From: Saprospiraceae bacterium
GTDB lineage: Bacteria; Bacteroidota; Bacteroidia; Chitinophagales; Saprospiraceae
Assembly (NCBI GenBank): GCA_016714085.1
Contig: JADJNW010000007.1
Span: 62,001 to 126,000 of the forward strand
Direction: 5' to 3'
DNA length: 64,000 nucleotides
In this document: piece by piece, positions 7,192 through 15,021 of the stretch
Position numbering within the stretch: the stretch's first letter is position 1
Layout of the letters: the number at the start of each line of letters is the position of its first letter
Notes under the pieces: model-generated
What the model was told of the DNA's origin: nothing
Seen by the model: the letters and a program-made list of their open reading frames with translations, nothing else
Database searches by the model: none
Position numbers and translations under genes: made by a program

Positions 7192-9135
7192 ATGAAACCC
7201 AGATTTTGTCAATTGCTGCTGCTATTATTTTCGATGTTGCTTTCTGCCAATGAAGTTCTTGCCCAGCAAGTTCCTCCCAAAGATATGCCCCTTGACTCCT
7301 TAATGACCTGGCTTCAAAGAAACTCGGATGGAGTTTATAAAAGGGATAGCGCATTTTATCAGTATGCTCATATCGCGCTGAACCGATCCATTCAAGAGAA
7401 AAATAATCAATTCATTCGCGCTTGTCATTACCTAATGGCACACTGGCACTACGGGGCAGCTTATCGACAGCAGGATTCTATTTTATATCATTTAAAACAA
7501 TATGTGTATCATGCTTCTTTAATAGATGATAAAAGATGGCTGGCTGCGGCTTACATTGATTATGGTACCATACTAAAAGACTTGGGTAGATATAAAGAAG
7601 GTGAGAAACAGTTATTCAATGCGATTGATATTTATGAACAATTGAAAGATCAGGCGGGCATTGCCGAGTGCTACCGGCGGCTTTGCGATTTTGCACGGCA
7701 TGTGTCGGATTTTCAGGAAGCGATTCGCTGTGGTGAACTGGCGGTGAAAATGCACCGTGAAAATAGCAGCAGTATGGAACAGCAGATGGATCCTTTGATG
7801 TGCCTGATGACGGCTTATAATGAAGCAGGGCAGCCCGCAAAAGCGATCGAACAAGCTAATCGGCTGTTGGATGCTCGAAAAAAGGGCTTAATTGAGGACG
7901 ATGTGTACAATAAAATCTATATTTATCAACAACGTGCGCTGGCATACATAGCACTCCAACGCTATGAACAAGCAATTGTCGATCACCAAGCCCAACTGAA
8001 ATTATATTCGGCCCTAGATAAAAAAGAAATAAAAGAGGGACCAAACTACGAGAATATTGCCATGATTGCTTATTTGAAAAAAGAGTATGCTGCTGCGATT
8101 CCTAGTTTTTTAAAATATATTGAGTATGAGCAATCTCAACAAAATGAAATATCCATCATCGCGGCACGGTTGAAACTGGCAGACTGTTATGACAAAACGG
8201 GCAATCCTGAGGAAGCCTACCACCAGGCATTGGAGGCGGCTGCCATACAAAAAAAGGATTATGAAAATAAATTAGCCGCCATTCGCACCGAGTTGCGCGA
8301 CAAATACGAAGCCGACCAAAAGGAAGAGACCATTCAGCAGCAGCAGTCCCGCTTACAGGAACAGCAAATCATACAATGGCTCAGCCTTGGAGTAGCGGGT
8401 TTGCTCGCGCTCCTACTCGCGGGTTTGTTTTTGACGTATCGCAATAATCGCCGTCGTAGCTTACAACTCCAGTCTTTGAATGAAGCTCTGGGACAAACCA
8501 ATGTTCAACTCGACCAGCGCAACGTACAAAACGAAATCCTGCTCAAGGAAATTCACCATCGGGTGAAGAATAATTTAGAAATCGTTTCGAGTCTGTTGGC
8601 CTTACAATCGGCACAGATAAAGGATGCCGAAGTGCAGGATGCCTTGCAAGCCGGTCAAAATCGGGTACAATCCATGGGCATTTTGCATCAAAAACTGTAT
8701 CAAGGGGAAAACCTGGCAGCGATTGAAATGAAGGATTATTTTATTAATTTGAGCGAAGGTTTGCTCGATACCTTCAATGCCGAAGACCGCGTCAAAATTG
8801 AATGTGCGATGCAAGAACTGGAACTAGACGTAGATACTGCCGTGCCGATTGGATTGATTGTCAATGAATTGCTAACTAACGCTTTGAAATATGCATTCCC
8901 GGAAGGGCAAGCCGGAACGATCAAATTGAGCTTAGAATCCGTAGATGCAGCAACCTTGCAATTGCGAATCGCCGATAATGGCGTTGGAAAAGAGATCGGA
9001 AAAGCGGCACAAGGCACGGGATTTGGCACCCAGTTGGTCAATTTGCTCACCCGACAGCTCGAAGGCACCATGACGCAAGAAGTCCACAATGGAACGATTA
9101 TTTCCTTTCAGTTTAAGAAAACAAAAGCTGCTTGA
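7192..9135 (+). CDS. TPR-containing sensor histidine kinase (HisKA_2 type)
   Basis: The 647-residue kinase has a signal peptide (1-25), a periplasmic TPR-like helical region (about 60-380), one membrane span (about 394-416), a short coiled coil and a cytoplasmic HisKA_2 domain with EIHHRVKNN (phosphoacceptor His455/456). A GHKL ATPase domain occupies about residues 550-645, with NELLTNALKYAF (N box) and IADNGVG (G1 box). This is the common Bacteroidota pattern of TPR-sensing kinases. Its stop overlaps the start of the LytTR response regulator by one base, so the two form a two-component pair. The signal is unknown. Confidence 0.92.
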   Translation: MKPRFCQLLLLLFSMLLSANEVLAQQVPPKDMPLDSLMTWLQRNSDGVYKRDSAFYQYAHIALNRSIQEKNNQFIRACHYLMAHWHYGAAYRQQDSILYHLKQYVYHASLIDDKRWLAAAYIDYGTILKDLGRYKEGEKQLFNAIDIYEQLKDQAGIAECYRRLCDFARHVSDFQEAIRCGELAVKMHRENSSSMEQQMDPLMCLMTAYNEAGQPAKAIEQANRLLDARKKGLIEDDVYNKIYIYQQRALAYIALQRYEQAIVDHQAQLKLYSALDKKEIKEGPNYENIAMIAYLKKEYAAAIPSFLKYIEYEQSQQNEISIIAARLKLADCYDKTGNPEEAYHQALEAAAIQKKDYENKLAAIRTELRDKYEADQKEETIQQQQSRLQEQQIIQWLSLGVAGLLALLLAGLFLTYRNNRRRSLQLQSLNEALGQTNVQLDQRNVQNEILLKEIHHRVKNNLEIVSSLLALQSAQIKDAEVQDALQAGQNRVQSMGILHQKLYQGENLAAIEMKDYFINLSEGLLDTFNAEDRVKIECAMQELELDVDTAVPIGLIVNELLTNALKYAFPEGQAGTIKLSLESVDAATLQLRIADNGVGKEIGKAAQGTGFGTQLVNLLTRQLEGTMTQEVHNGTIISFQFKKTKAA

Positions 9136-9878
9136 TGGATACACCCATTAAACTCCTCATTGTAGAAGACGACATGATTATCGCTGCAAATATTTCTTTA
9201 CAACTCAGCAACCTGGGTTATGAAGTGACCGCCATTGTGCCACGCGGCGAAGAGGCCATCTTGCAACTCGAAGAAAATCAGCCCGATATCGTCTTACTCG
9301 ACATCCACCTCAAAGGCGCGCTCGATGGAATTGCCACTGCGCAGGAAATGCAAAAAAATGCCGATATTCCTATCATTTACCTCACTGCCAATGCCGACGA
9401 AGCGACTTTCAATCGTGCGAAAGCGACCCGCCCCTATGCTTTCATTTCCAAACCTTTTAAAAAATTGGATTTGCAACGCGCTATCGAACTGACGATCAGT
9501 CGAATGGCGGAAAATCAAGACATTGCAACCGAACAGGAAAGCGCCCGCGAAGCGCCGTTTATCTTGAGCGACCGTATTTTTGTGCGGCACAAAGACTCGA
9601 TGGTCAAGATTTTTTTGGAAGATATTTTATACATCGAAGCAGATCGCAACTACTGCCGCATTTTTACTAAAAATAAAGAATACCTGCTTGCCATCACCCT
9701 TAAAATCATGGAAGAAAAACTCCCGCCACAGCACTTTATTCGGATACATCGCTCTTACATTGTCAATATAGTTCAAGTGGATGAAGTCGCCGAAAGCCAC
9801 GTCGTTATTGCCCGCAAAGCCATTCCTTTGAGCAAATCCTTGCGTGAAGAACTCCTGAAGCGAATTCAGACAATTTAA
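9135..9878 (+). CDS. LytTR-type response regulator
   Basis: This 247-residue regulator has an N-terminal receiver domain with the acidic pocket EDD (11-13), phosphoacceptor Asp56 in LLDIHL, Thr84 in YLTAN and Lys106 in SKPF. The C-terminal half is a LytTR DNA-binding domain, with FVRHKDSMVKI, YIEADRNYCRI and HRSYIVN. It is phosphorylated by the kinase encoded immediately upstream; the genes overlap as TGATG. A TTG one codon earlier could also serve as the start. The small secreted and ABM/SnoaL genes downstream are plausible targets, but no LytTR site was identified. Confidence 0.92.
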   Translation: MDTPIKLLIVEDDMIIAANISLQLSNLGYEVTAIVPRGEEAILQLEENQPDIVLLDIHLKGALDGIATAQEMQKNADIPIIYLTANADEATFNRAKATRPYAFISKPFKKLDLQRAIELTISRMAENQDIATEQESAREAPFILSDRIFVRHKDSMVKIFLEDILYIEADRNYCRIFTKNKEYLLAITLKIMEEKLPPQHFIRIHRSYIVNIVQVDEVAESHVVIARKAIPLSKSLREELLKRIQTI

Positions 9879-10093
9879 AAAGAAGTCGGAAGTGATAATA
9901 TTTTTATAAAAACACCCACCACATATAATAGCGATGTAATATTTATACTTTTCGACTTTACATTTTATAATAAAATCCTCCGCTCAGAATTTCCTATCCT
10001 TCGGACAAGAAAACTACCCCTTCGTCCTCACTTGCTTGTTTTTTGGCTGGTTTCCTTACTTCTTTGTGTTGTAACAACCAGTCAGGACTACCT

Positions 10094-10145
10094 GGGGAAG
10101 CCGATGGCATAAGCCATGCCTATGGCAAAACCGACCAGAGTAGGC
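10094..10145 (+). repeat. Repeated leader segment, copy 1
   Basis: This segment runs from GGGGAAGCCGA to AGAGTAGGC, 25 bases before the ATG of the lipoprotein gene. Related segments with the order GGGG...CCGA/TACC...AGAGTAGG precede two ABM-like genes at 11145-11174 and 11535-11565. This copy contains an extra internal repeat of GGCAT/GCCAT. Confidence 0.45.
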
Positions 10146-10169
10146 ATCACCTAAAATGAGTTCAACAAA

Positions 10170-10634
10170 ATGAAAACCTTTGTTTTTAAAAATCGCATTT
10201 CCGCTCTATTCCTTTTGGGAGCGCTCACTTCTTTTGCTTATACAGGATGTCAAACCGAATCAGTGGAGCTGGATTCAACCATTGAAAGCCAATTGGCAGA
10301 CCACTGGCAAGTCACTTCTTTTCATCTGGATGGTGCGGATATACTGGGCAAAGTAGTCGTTTCTTCCCAGCTCCATTTTATTCCAGGTCAGGCTGGTTTC
10401 AAAGGTAATTTCGACTGGAACATTATCTATCACAGTAACAATGCTGTCGAAAATATATCTGGTAGCTACGAAATCAACGAAGCCAATCATGAAATCACCT
10501 TTACAGGTACCGCAGGCAAGCTACTAAAAATGCGCTTCGCATTGCAAGACAATCAACTCGAATTATCCGGTATGCATGACGATGTCCCACTTTTGCTGAA
10601 AGCAGAAAAAGAAGAGCAGTTTTTACAAAAGTGA
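10170..10634 (+). CDS. Lipocalin-like lipoprotein
   Basis: The 154-residue protein has a lipoprotein signal peptide with Cys27 in the lipobox AYTGC. The mature part is rich in beta strands and carries HWQVTSFHLDG and ISGSYEINEANHEITFTG, the layout of secreted lipocalin-like domains, probably for small hydrophobic ligands. It is an inference from pattern; there are no catalytic residues. It is preceded by one copy of a leader repeat shared with two genes downstream. Its stop codon lies inside the first copy of a perfect 27-bp direct repeat. Confidence 0.6.
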   Translation: MKTFVFKNRISALFLLGALTSFAYTGCQTESVELDSTIESQLADHWQVTSFHLDGADILGKVVVSSQLHFIPGQAGFKGNFDWNIIYHSNNAVENISGSYEINEANHEITFTGTAGKLLKMRFALQDNQLELSGMHDDVPLLLKAEKEEQFLQK

Positions 10635-10652
10635 AAATAAATCGCTAAAAAC
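10626..10652 (+). repeat. 27-bp direct repeat, copy A
   Basis: This 27-base sequence (beginning CAAAAGTGAAAATAAATCG) is identical to that at 11119-11145. The two copies bracket the SnoaL-like gene and suggest insertion or tandem duplication of that gene. Confidence 0.8.
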
Positions 10653-10693
10653 CGAATAGAAGTAATCACATCATAAATTAAACAATTTATAAA

Positions 10694-11104
10694 ATGACAA
10701 ACAAAGAAATCGTAAAAGCATGGTATATCGCTATGGATGCACAAGATTTCGGCACTCTTAAAAACTTAATGGGCGGGAAATATCAATTCCATAATCCTTT
10801 TACCCCTGCACCAGTTGGAAGTGATGACCACATTGGAATGAGTAAAATGATGTCATCATCATTTGGGAATGGAAATCATCATGTGGAATTCACGGTTGAG
10901 GAAGGAGACCATGTTGCTATAAGAGCAAAATGGTCTGCAAAACACACCGGGGAGTTCAATGGCATTCCTGCAACCGGAAATTTAATCGAATTATATTTTC
11001 TGGGAATGTTTCATATCGTTGATGGCAAGGTACTTAGTTGCCATATCGAATTCAATCCTGCTGCAATAATGACACAGGTAAGCGCTACACCTGCTAACCC
11101 ATGA
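10694..11104 (+). CDS. SnoaL-like (NTF2-fold) protein
   Basis: The 136-residue protein has the cone-shaped NTF2/SnoaL pattern: an N-terminal helix (KEIVKAWYIAMDAQDF), YQFHNPF, and the strands HHVEFTVEEGDHVAIRAKW and SCHIEFNP. Members include polyketide cyclases, ester cyclases and many small-molecule isomerases, so the substrate cannot be assigned. It has no signal peptide and is probably cytoplasmic. Perfect 27-bp direct repeats flank it, which suggests it was inserted or duplicated as a unit. A second, secreted SnoaL gene lies 0.8 kb downstream. Confidence 0.7.
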   Translation: MTNKEIVKAWYIAMDAQDFGTLKNLMGGKYQFHNPFTPAPVGSDDHIGMSKMMSSSFGNGNHHVEFTVEEGDHVAIRAKWSAKHTGEFNGIPATGNLIELYFLGMFHIVDGKVLSCHIEFNPAAIMTQVSATPANP

Positions 11105-11118
11105 GCAGGTAGATTGTG

Positions 11119-11145
11119 CAAAAGTGAAAATAAATCGCTAAAAAC
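11119..11145 (+). repeat. 27-bp direct repeat, copy B
   Basis: Identical to copy A at 10626-10652. It runs directly into the second leader repeat (GGGGCAGCCGA...AGAGTAGGC, ending at 11174). Confidence 0.8.
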
Positions 11146-11174
11146 GGGGCAGCCGAAAACCAATTAGAGTAGGC
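11145..11174 (+). repeat. Repeated leader segment, copy 2
   Basis: CGGGGCAGCCGA is followed by AGAGTAGGC, 24 bases before the ATG of the first ABM-like gene. It is the shortest of the three leader copies. Confidence 0.45.
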
Positions 11175-11198
11175 AAAAACAATTTAAATTAAAACAAA

Positions 11199-11465
11199 AT
11201 GACAACAGTAGTAGCACGGCACAAAGTCGGCAATTTTAGCACCTGGAAAGCGGGTCACCAGGATCGATTGGATGTATTTGCTCCTGCAATAGCAAGCTAT
11301 CAAGCTTTTCAGGACATGGATGACCCAAATTCAGTCGTATTGGTAATAGAAGTTACCGATTTAGAATTGTTGGGTGCGATCATAAATGACCCCAAAAATC
11401 AAGGCTTGAAAGACAAACATACGGTATTGGAGCCTATTACTATGTCCATGAAAATTGATTATTAA
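11199..11465 (+). CDS. Small ABM/dimeric alpha-beta barrel-like protein
   Basis: The 88-residue protein begins MTTVVARHKVGNFSTWKAGH and ends with a strand after a helix (LELLGAIINDPKNQGL), the beta-alpha-beta-beta pattern of antibiotic-biosynthesis monooxygenase (ABM) or DABB-like dimeric barrels. The gene after it encodes a clear relative, so the two arose by duplication. No signal peptide. The enzymatic role is unknown. A repeated leader precedes the gene. Confidence 0.6.
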   Translation: MTTVVARHKVGNFSTWKAGHQDRLDVFAPAIASYQAFQDMDDPNSVVLVIEVTDLELLGAIINDPKNQGLKDKHTVLEPITMSMKIDY

Positions 11466-11534
11466 AATCCTTCCTAAAGTAAATAAAAACTGTAAAAGTG
11501 AAGTAAAATGGAGTCCGGCAACCATTGTAAAAAC

Positions 11535-11565
11535 GGGGCGAATCCTACCAGCCATAAGAGTAGGG
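11535..11565 (+). repeat. Repeated leader segment, copy 3
   Basis: GGGGCGAATCCTACC is followed by AAGAGTAGGG, 23 bases before the ATG of the second ABM-like gene. It is preceded by a diverged version of the 27-bp repeat. Confidence 0.45.
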
Positions 11566-11588
11566 TAAATTTTAAAAAAATAAATAAA

Positions 11589-11858
11589 ATGGTAATTGTA
11601 ATGGTTCAACACGAAGTGAAAGACTTCGCAGCATGGAAAGTAATTTTTGATGCGGACGAACCCAATCGTGCAAAAGAAGGCGTTAAGCTTGCAGGCCTTT
11701 ATACTGCGCTCGAAAACCCAAATGATGTAACCATGGTGTTCGAAGCGCCTCATGCAGGAATTTTCGACATGCTGATGAGTGATCCTGAAAGGCAAGAGAA
11801 TATCAAAAAAGCTGGCGTAATTAGTGCGCCTGTTGCAAAGATGTTCAACAAAGTTTAG
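11589..11858 (+). CDS. Small ABM/dimeric alpha-beta barrel-like protein, paralog
   Basis: This 89-residue protein aligns by eye with its upstream neighbour: MVQHEVKDFAAWKVIFD corresponds to VARHKVGNFSTWKAGHQ, and GIFDMLMSDPERQ corresponds to LLGAIINDPKNQ. It has the same predicted dimeric alpha-beta barrel fold. The open frame starts 27 codons earlier, but that part covers the repeated leader and is unlikely to be translated, so I use the later ATG. It is followed closely by a secreted SnoaL gene. Confidence 0.6.
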   Translation: MVIVMVQHEVKDFAAWKVIFDADEPNRAKEGVKLAGLYTALENPNDVTMVFEAPHAGIFDMLMSDPERQENIKKAGVISAPVAKMFNKV

Positions 11859-11901
11859 ATAACCATATAATAAAATTTTTCACCTAAATCACATTCACGC
11901 C

Positions 11902-12399
11902 ATGAAAACCGTACATTTTATCTTGCTGCTCGTGGCAGCGCTTGGCACTACATTGGCTACTGCACAAACGAAGGCGGATCAAAACAAAGCCAATTATCTC
12001 AAAATTGTGGAGGGCATTAACGCTAAAAGTCTTGCTGCATTTGACCAACACTGCACCGCTGATTTCCAAGATAATTTTCCTCCAGGTTTTTTAGAAGCGA
12101 CCGGATTGAAAGGGCTGGCTGCTAGTAAAGCATTATTACAAAGCTTTTTCACTGCTTTCCCTGACTTAAAATTTGAAGTGAAAAATGTACTCGCTGATGA
12201 TAAAACCATCCTCGCTTATATCGTGATTAGCGGTACCATGAAAGGCGAATTTATGGGCATGAAACCCACCGGCAAATCTTTCAAACTGGATGGGGTGGAT
12301 ATCATTTGGGTCAATCCAGAAGGAAAGGCATTCAAGCACCTGGGTGTGCAAGACAATCTCGATTTCTTTGGGCAACTGGGCTTAACGCCTGGCAATTAA
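11902..12399 (+). CDS. Secreted SnoaL-like / ester-cyclase-like protein
   Basis: The 165-residue protein has a signal peptide (cleavage near TLATAQ) followed by an NTF2-fold domain. It shows IVEGINAKSLAAFDQHCTAD, then LQSFFTAFPDLKFEVKNVLA, and FMGMKPTGKSFKLDGVDI, which closely follows the SnoaL-like ester-cyclase family. The periplasmic or surface location is inferred. It ends the run of small genes behind the two-component system and is followed by a terminator-like hairpin. The substrate is unknown. Confidence 0.7.
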   Translation: MKTVHFILLLVAALGTTLATAQTKADQNKANYLKIVEGINAKSLAAFDQHCTADFQDNFPPGFLEATGLKGLAASKALLQSFFTAFPDLKFEVKNVLADDKTILAYIVISGTMKGEFMGMKPTGKSFKLDGVDIIWVNPEGKAFKHLGVQDNLDFFGQLGLTPGN

Positions 12400-12423
12400 A
12401 ATATTCAAACACATTCTTTTTGT

Positions 12424-12465
12424 AGTGCATTTACCTTTTTGGCGGGTGCACTTTTTCTTATTTTA
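12424..12465 (+). terminator. Terminator-like hairpin after the secreted SnoaL gene
   Basis: The arms AGTGCA and TGCACT flank a 17-base loop and are followed by a T-rich tail (TTTTCTTATTTT). A short second hairpin (ACCCG...CGGGT) follows about 35 bases later. Confidence 0.45.
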
Positions 12466-12540
12466 ACCGAGTCGCTCTCGCACCTACCCGCCGGACGGGT
12501 ATCTTTTAACAAAAATAAGTAATTTTTCACTTCTAATTGC

Positions 12541-12709
12541 GAAGGCAGCCAACTGAAAATCATGCTGCATTTACATAAGCTCATTACGGCTTACCCCGAG
12601 GTAACTTGTAAAATTCGTTACAAAATTCCTTTTTACTATCGCAAAAGCTGGATTTGCTATCTCAATCCACCCAAAATGGCGGCGTAGAACTCGCTTTCAC
12701 TCGCGCCTT
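12541..12709 (+). pseudogene. Decayed DUF1801 gene fragment
   Basis: In one frame this stretch reads CKIRYKIPFYYRKSWICYLN, almost identical to the core of the intact DUF1801 protein at 6609-6983. A stop then interrupts the frame, and the next conserved piece, GVELAFTRA, lies in another frame. There is no start codon and the C-terminal third is missing. It is a broken paralog, apparently joined to the end of an unrelated gene. Confidence 0.8.
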
Positions 12710-12717
12710 TTACCTAT

Positions 12718-12858
12718 ATGCTTATTAATGCTGTAAAAGAGCAGGATAAAATTATTCAGGAGCAACAGGCGAAAATTAAAGATTTAGAGGCAAAATTGAA
12801 TAAAATTAGTGCTTTAGAAGCTCGCTTGAATGCGCTGGAAGCACAGGTGAAAAAATGA
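12718..12858 (+). pseudogene. Orphan coiled-coil tail, likely C-terminal fragment of a larger protein
   Basis: The frame encodes 46 residues of continuous heptad-like sequence, including AVKEQDKIIQEQQAKIKDLE and ending LNALEAQVKK. This pattern is typical of the C-terminal trimerisation tail of chaperone-of-endosialidase/tail-fibre-like surface proteins common in Saprospiria. The rest of the gene is absent, replaced upstream by the DUF1801 remnant. It could be translated as a small peptide, but a gene remnant is more likely. Confidence 0.55.
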
Positions 12859-12906
12859 TTTGGCAAGGTCTGAAAACAATTCTTTTTTCACCAAAATTGT
12901 ACAATT

Positions 12907-14019
12907 ATGAAATATATCTTTTTCATGCTGTTAATGGGAGTGCTTTCATTCACTGCAACAGCACAGTTTTACATAGCTCCTGGCGCTACGGTCACCGTTA
13001 AAGGCACAGGAGATATTACATTAGAAAATATTTCTTTGATAAATGATGGTACATTGGATGCTGCCGGAAGTACCGTGAATTTCCTGTTTGTCGAAAGGGC
13101 TGGAAGCACCGATCAATTATTGGGCGGTATCGGTGCAAGTATGCTCCCCGATATTACATTGCAAATGAATAATTATAATTTATTGCTAAATGGGAATATT
13201 GATATAAATGGAAATATTACATTCGTAAGCGGTCATTTTGATTTAGCGGGTTATAATGTTTTGCTTGATCCAAATGGGCAATTGGTTGGCGAAACCGAGT
13301 CCAGTTCTTTCATCGGTAGTTTAGGCGGCGAAATTATTCTTACAACGGATTTAAACAGCCCAAACGCAGCAAATCCGGGCAATCTGGGCGCTGAAATTAC
13401 TTCAGCAAGTAATCTGGGTAGCACGACGATCAAACGCGGACACCAAATCACTACCACCGACAACGGCATGAGTATTGCCCGATATTACAACCTCAGCTCT
13501 ACCGAAACCGCCGACCCAAACGCTGTTTTTCGATTTTATTATTTGAATTCAGAATTAAATGGCATTCTTGCCAATGAACTGAGCCTTTGGCGCGATCCTG
13601 ATGGGAATAGTGATTGGATTTATCAAGGTTTTTCGCAAAGAGATGAAGCTAGGAAATTCGTTGAACAGCAAGGCCTGACGGCGCTCTTAGGCATCTGGAG
13701 GCTTGCTAATGAAGCATTTGCGACGGCAGTAGAAGAGATTTCCGTTGATGATCAAAAAATAAGAATTGGTGACTTGTATCCCAATCCTGTTTCAAGAAAT
13801 GCTCAGATTTATTTGCCTGTTATTGCAGAGCAGAGCTTAGAAATTTCGATTCGAATCTTTGATAGCCGGGGGCGTTTGATTCGTAATATTGAAAGAAGGG
13901 ACTTATTATCTAGGCATAATTTAATCAATTTACAAGTGCCGACGCTAAGCGCTGGAATGTATATCGTGGAAATACGCGCAGGAGAAAAATCATTACTTAG
14001 AAAGCTCATTGTGCAATGA
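12907..14019 (+). CDS. Secreted protein with T9SS C-terminal sorting domain
   Basis: The 370-residue protein starts with a signal peptide ending TATAQ. The middle is beta-rich with repeated NGN/GNI motifs and probably forms a beta-helix-like or filamentous surface domain. The last about 85 residues form a type A T9SS sorting domain: GDLYPNPVS, RIFDSRGRLI and LSAGMYIVEI...KLIVQ. The domain directs export through the type IX system and anchoring or release at the cell surface. Function beyond export cannot be read. A strong terminator follows. Confidence 0.85.
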   Translation: MKYIFFMLLMGVLSFTATAQFYIAPGATVTVKGTGDITLENISLINDGTLDAAGSTVNFLFVERAGSTDQLLGGIGASMLPDITLQMNNYNLLLNGNIDINGNITFVSGHFDLAGYNVLLDPNGQLVGETESSSFIGSLGGEIILTTDLNSPNAANPGNLGAEITSASNLGSTTIKRGHQITTTDNGMSIARYYNLSSTETADPNAVFRFYYLNSELNGILANELSLWRDPDGNSDWIYQGFSQRDEARKFVEQQGLTALLGIWRLANEAFATAVEEISVDDQKIRIGDLYPNPVSRNAQIYLPVIAEQSLEISIRIFDSRGRLIRNIERRDLLSRHNLINLQVPTLSAGMYIVEIRAGEKSLLRKLIVQ

Positions 14020-14074
14020 TTTACAGAAAATATTACTAAAATTTGATAATTAAGTTATATTTTATTAAAAAAGA

Positions 14075-14112
14075 GAGTAAACTACTTATAAAGTGGTTTG
14101 CTCCTTTTTATT
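14075..14112. terminator. Strong hairpin terminator between convergent genes
   Basis: The 13-bp arms GAGTAAACTACTT and AAGTGGTTTGCTC pair with two G-U wobbles around a 3-base loop and are followed by CTTTTTATT. The preceding AAAAAA run means it could also terminate the convergent tdk transcript. Confidence 0.8.
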
Positions 14113-14119
14113 AGTTTTG

Positions 14120-14737
14120 TTACTTATTTTTCTTCTCTCCTTTTTCATTATTCACTCTCAAATCCAAAATATTCCCCATGTGATAGCAGGTGCGGCAGCG
14201 CGGCTCGTAGCGATCTTTTTCACCTAAAACAACGGTATCTCCTTCATCGGTGAGGCGATAAGAATGCGTAGCCAAATTGCCACAATGCGGGCAGATGGCG
14301 TGTACCTTGGTAATATATTCGGCAATTGCGAGTAAATTTGGCATCGGTCCAAAAGGACGGCCTTTAAAATCCATATCCAAGCCGGCAATGATAATTCGCA
14401 AACCACGCAGGGCAAGCTTTTGCACATTTTCGGGCAAATCCATATCAAAAAATTGCGCTTCATCAATGCCAACTACATTAACGCCTTCGGTCAGCAGCAA
14501 AAGCTTGGAAGAATGCTCAATTGGTGTGGAAAGAATGGAATTGGCATCGTGTGAAACCACGTTGGCATCGTCGTAGCGTTTATCTACTTTCGGTTTGAAA
14601 ATTTCTACTTTTTGATTGGCAATCTTGGCGCGCTTGAGTCGCCGGATCAATTCTTCGGTTTTGCCCGAAAACATAGAGCCGCAGATCACTTCGATCCAGC
14701 CGCTGCGTTGTCCTTTGAAATGTGGTTCGAGAAACAT
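14120..14737 (-). CDS. tdk: Thymidine kinase (type II)
   Basis: This 205-residue enzyme phosphorylates thymidine to dTMP in the salvage pathway. The P-loop GSMFSGKT (20-27) and the lid motif IDEAQFF with catalytic Glu93 are present. A structural zinc site is formed by Cys149/Cys152 (CPHC) and Cys181/Cys184 (CRTC). The length and order of motifs are those of tetrameric type II kinases. The gene is convergent with the T9SS protein and shares its terminator region. It has no operon partner. Confidence 0.96.
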   Translation of the reverse strand: MFLEPHFKGQRSGWIEVICGSMFSGKTEELIRRLKRAKIANQKVEIFKPKVDKRYDDANVVSHDANSILSTPIEHSSKLLLLTEGVNVVGIDEAQFFDMDLPENVQKLALRGLRIIIAGLDMDFKGRPFGPMPNLLAIAEYITKVHAICPHCGNLATHSYRLTDEGDTVVLGEKDRYEPRCRTCYHMGNILDLRVNNEKGEKKNK

Positions 14738-14742
14738 TTATC

Positions 14743-14857
14743 GTTTGAAAGTTTGAGGTTTGGTAGTTTGGAGTTGGTTGAGGAGTTTTATAAGTTGAAT
14801 TTGCTTAGTTTCTAAACTCCTAAGCTCCTCCACTCCTCCACCTCTAAGCTCCCAAAC
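14743..14857. repeat. Imperfect inverted repeat made of short degenerate repeats (GTTTGAG type)
   Basis: The left arm is built from units such as GTTTGAGGTTTGGTAGTTTG. The right arm is the approximate complement, ending CTAAGCTCCCAAAC. Together they could form an imperfect hairpin of about 45 bp per arm. It is one of a series of such elements in gaps in this window. Confidence 0.5.
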
Positions 14858-14938
14858 ATAAAATAAATCAAAATTCGTTGAAAAGCTAAGTTAGATGTTC
14901 TTTTAGAATCATACAACTGTTTATATTTGAGCATTCAA

Positions 14939-15005
14939 GAAGTCAGAGCAGAGAAGTCAGATATCAGACAACAAAATTTCTTCTGACATCCGACTTCTGA
15001 CCTCT
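14939..15005. repeat. Hairpin made of GAAGTCAGA-type repeats
   Basis: GAAGTCAGATATCAGA on the left pairs with TCTGACATCCGACTTC on the right with two wobble positions. Flanking copies of AGTCAGAG and CTTCTGAC extend the structure. A sister element lies at 16763-16840, so pfkA and its upstream neighbour are bracketed by the same repeat type. Confidence 0.6.
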
Positions 15006-15021
15006 AAAAGTCTAAAAAAAG

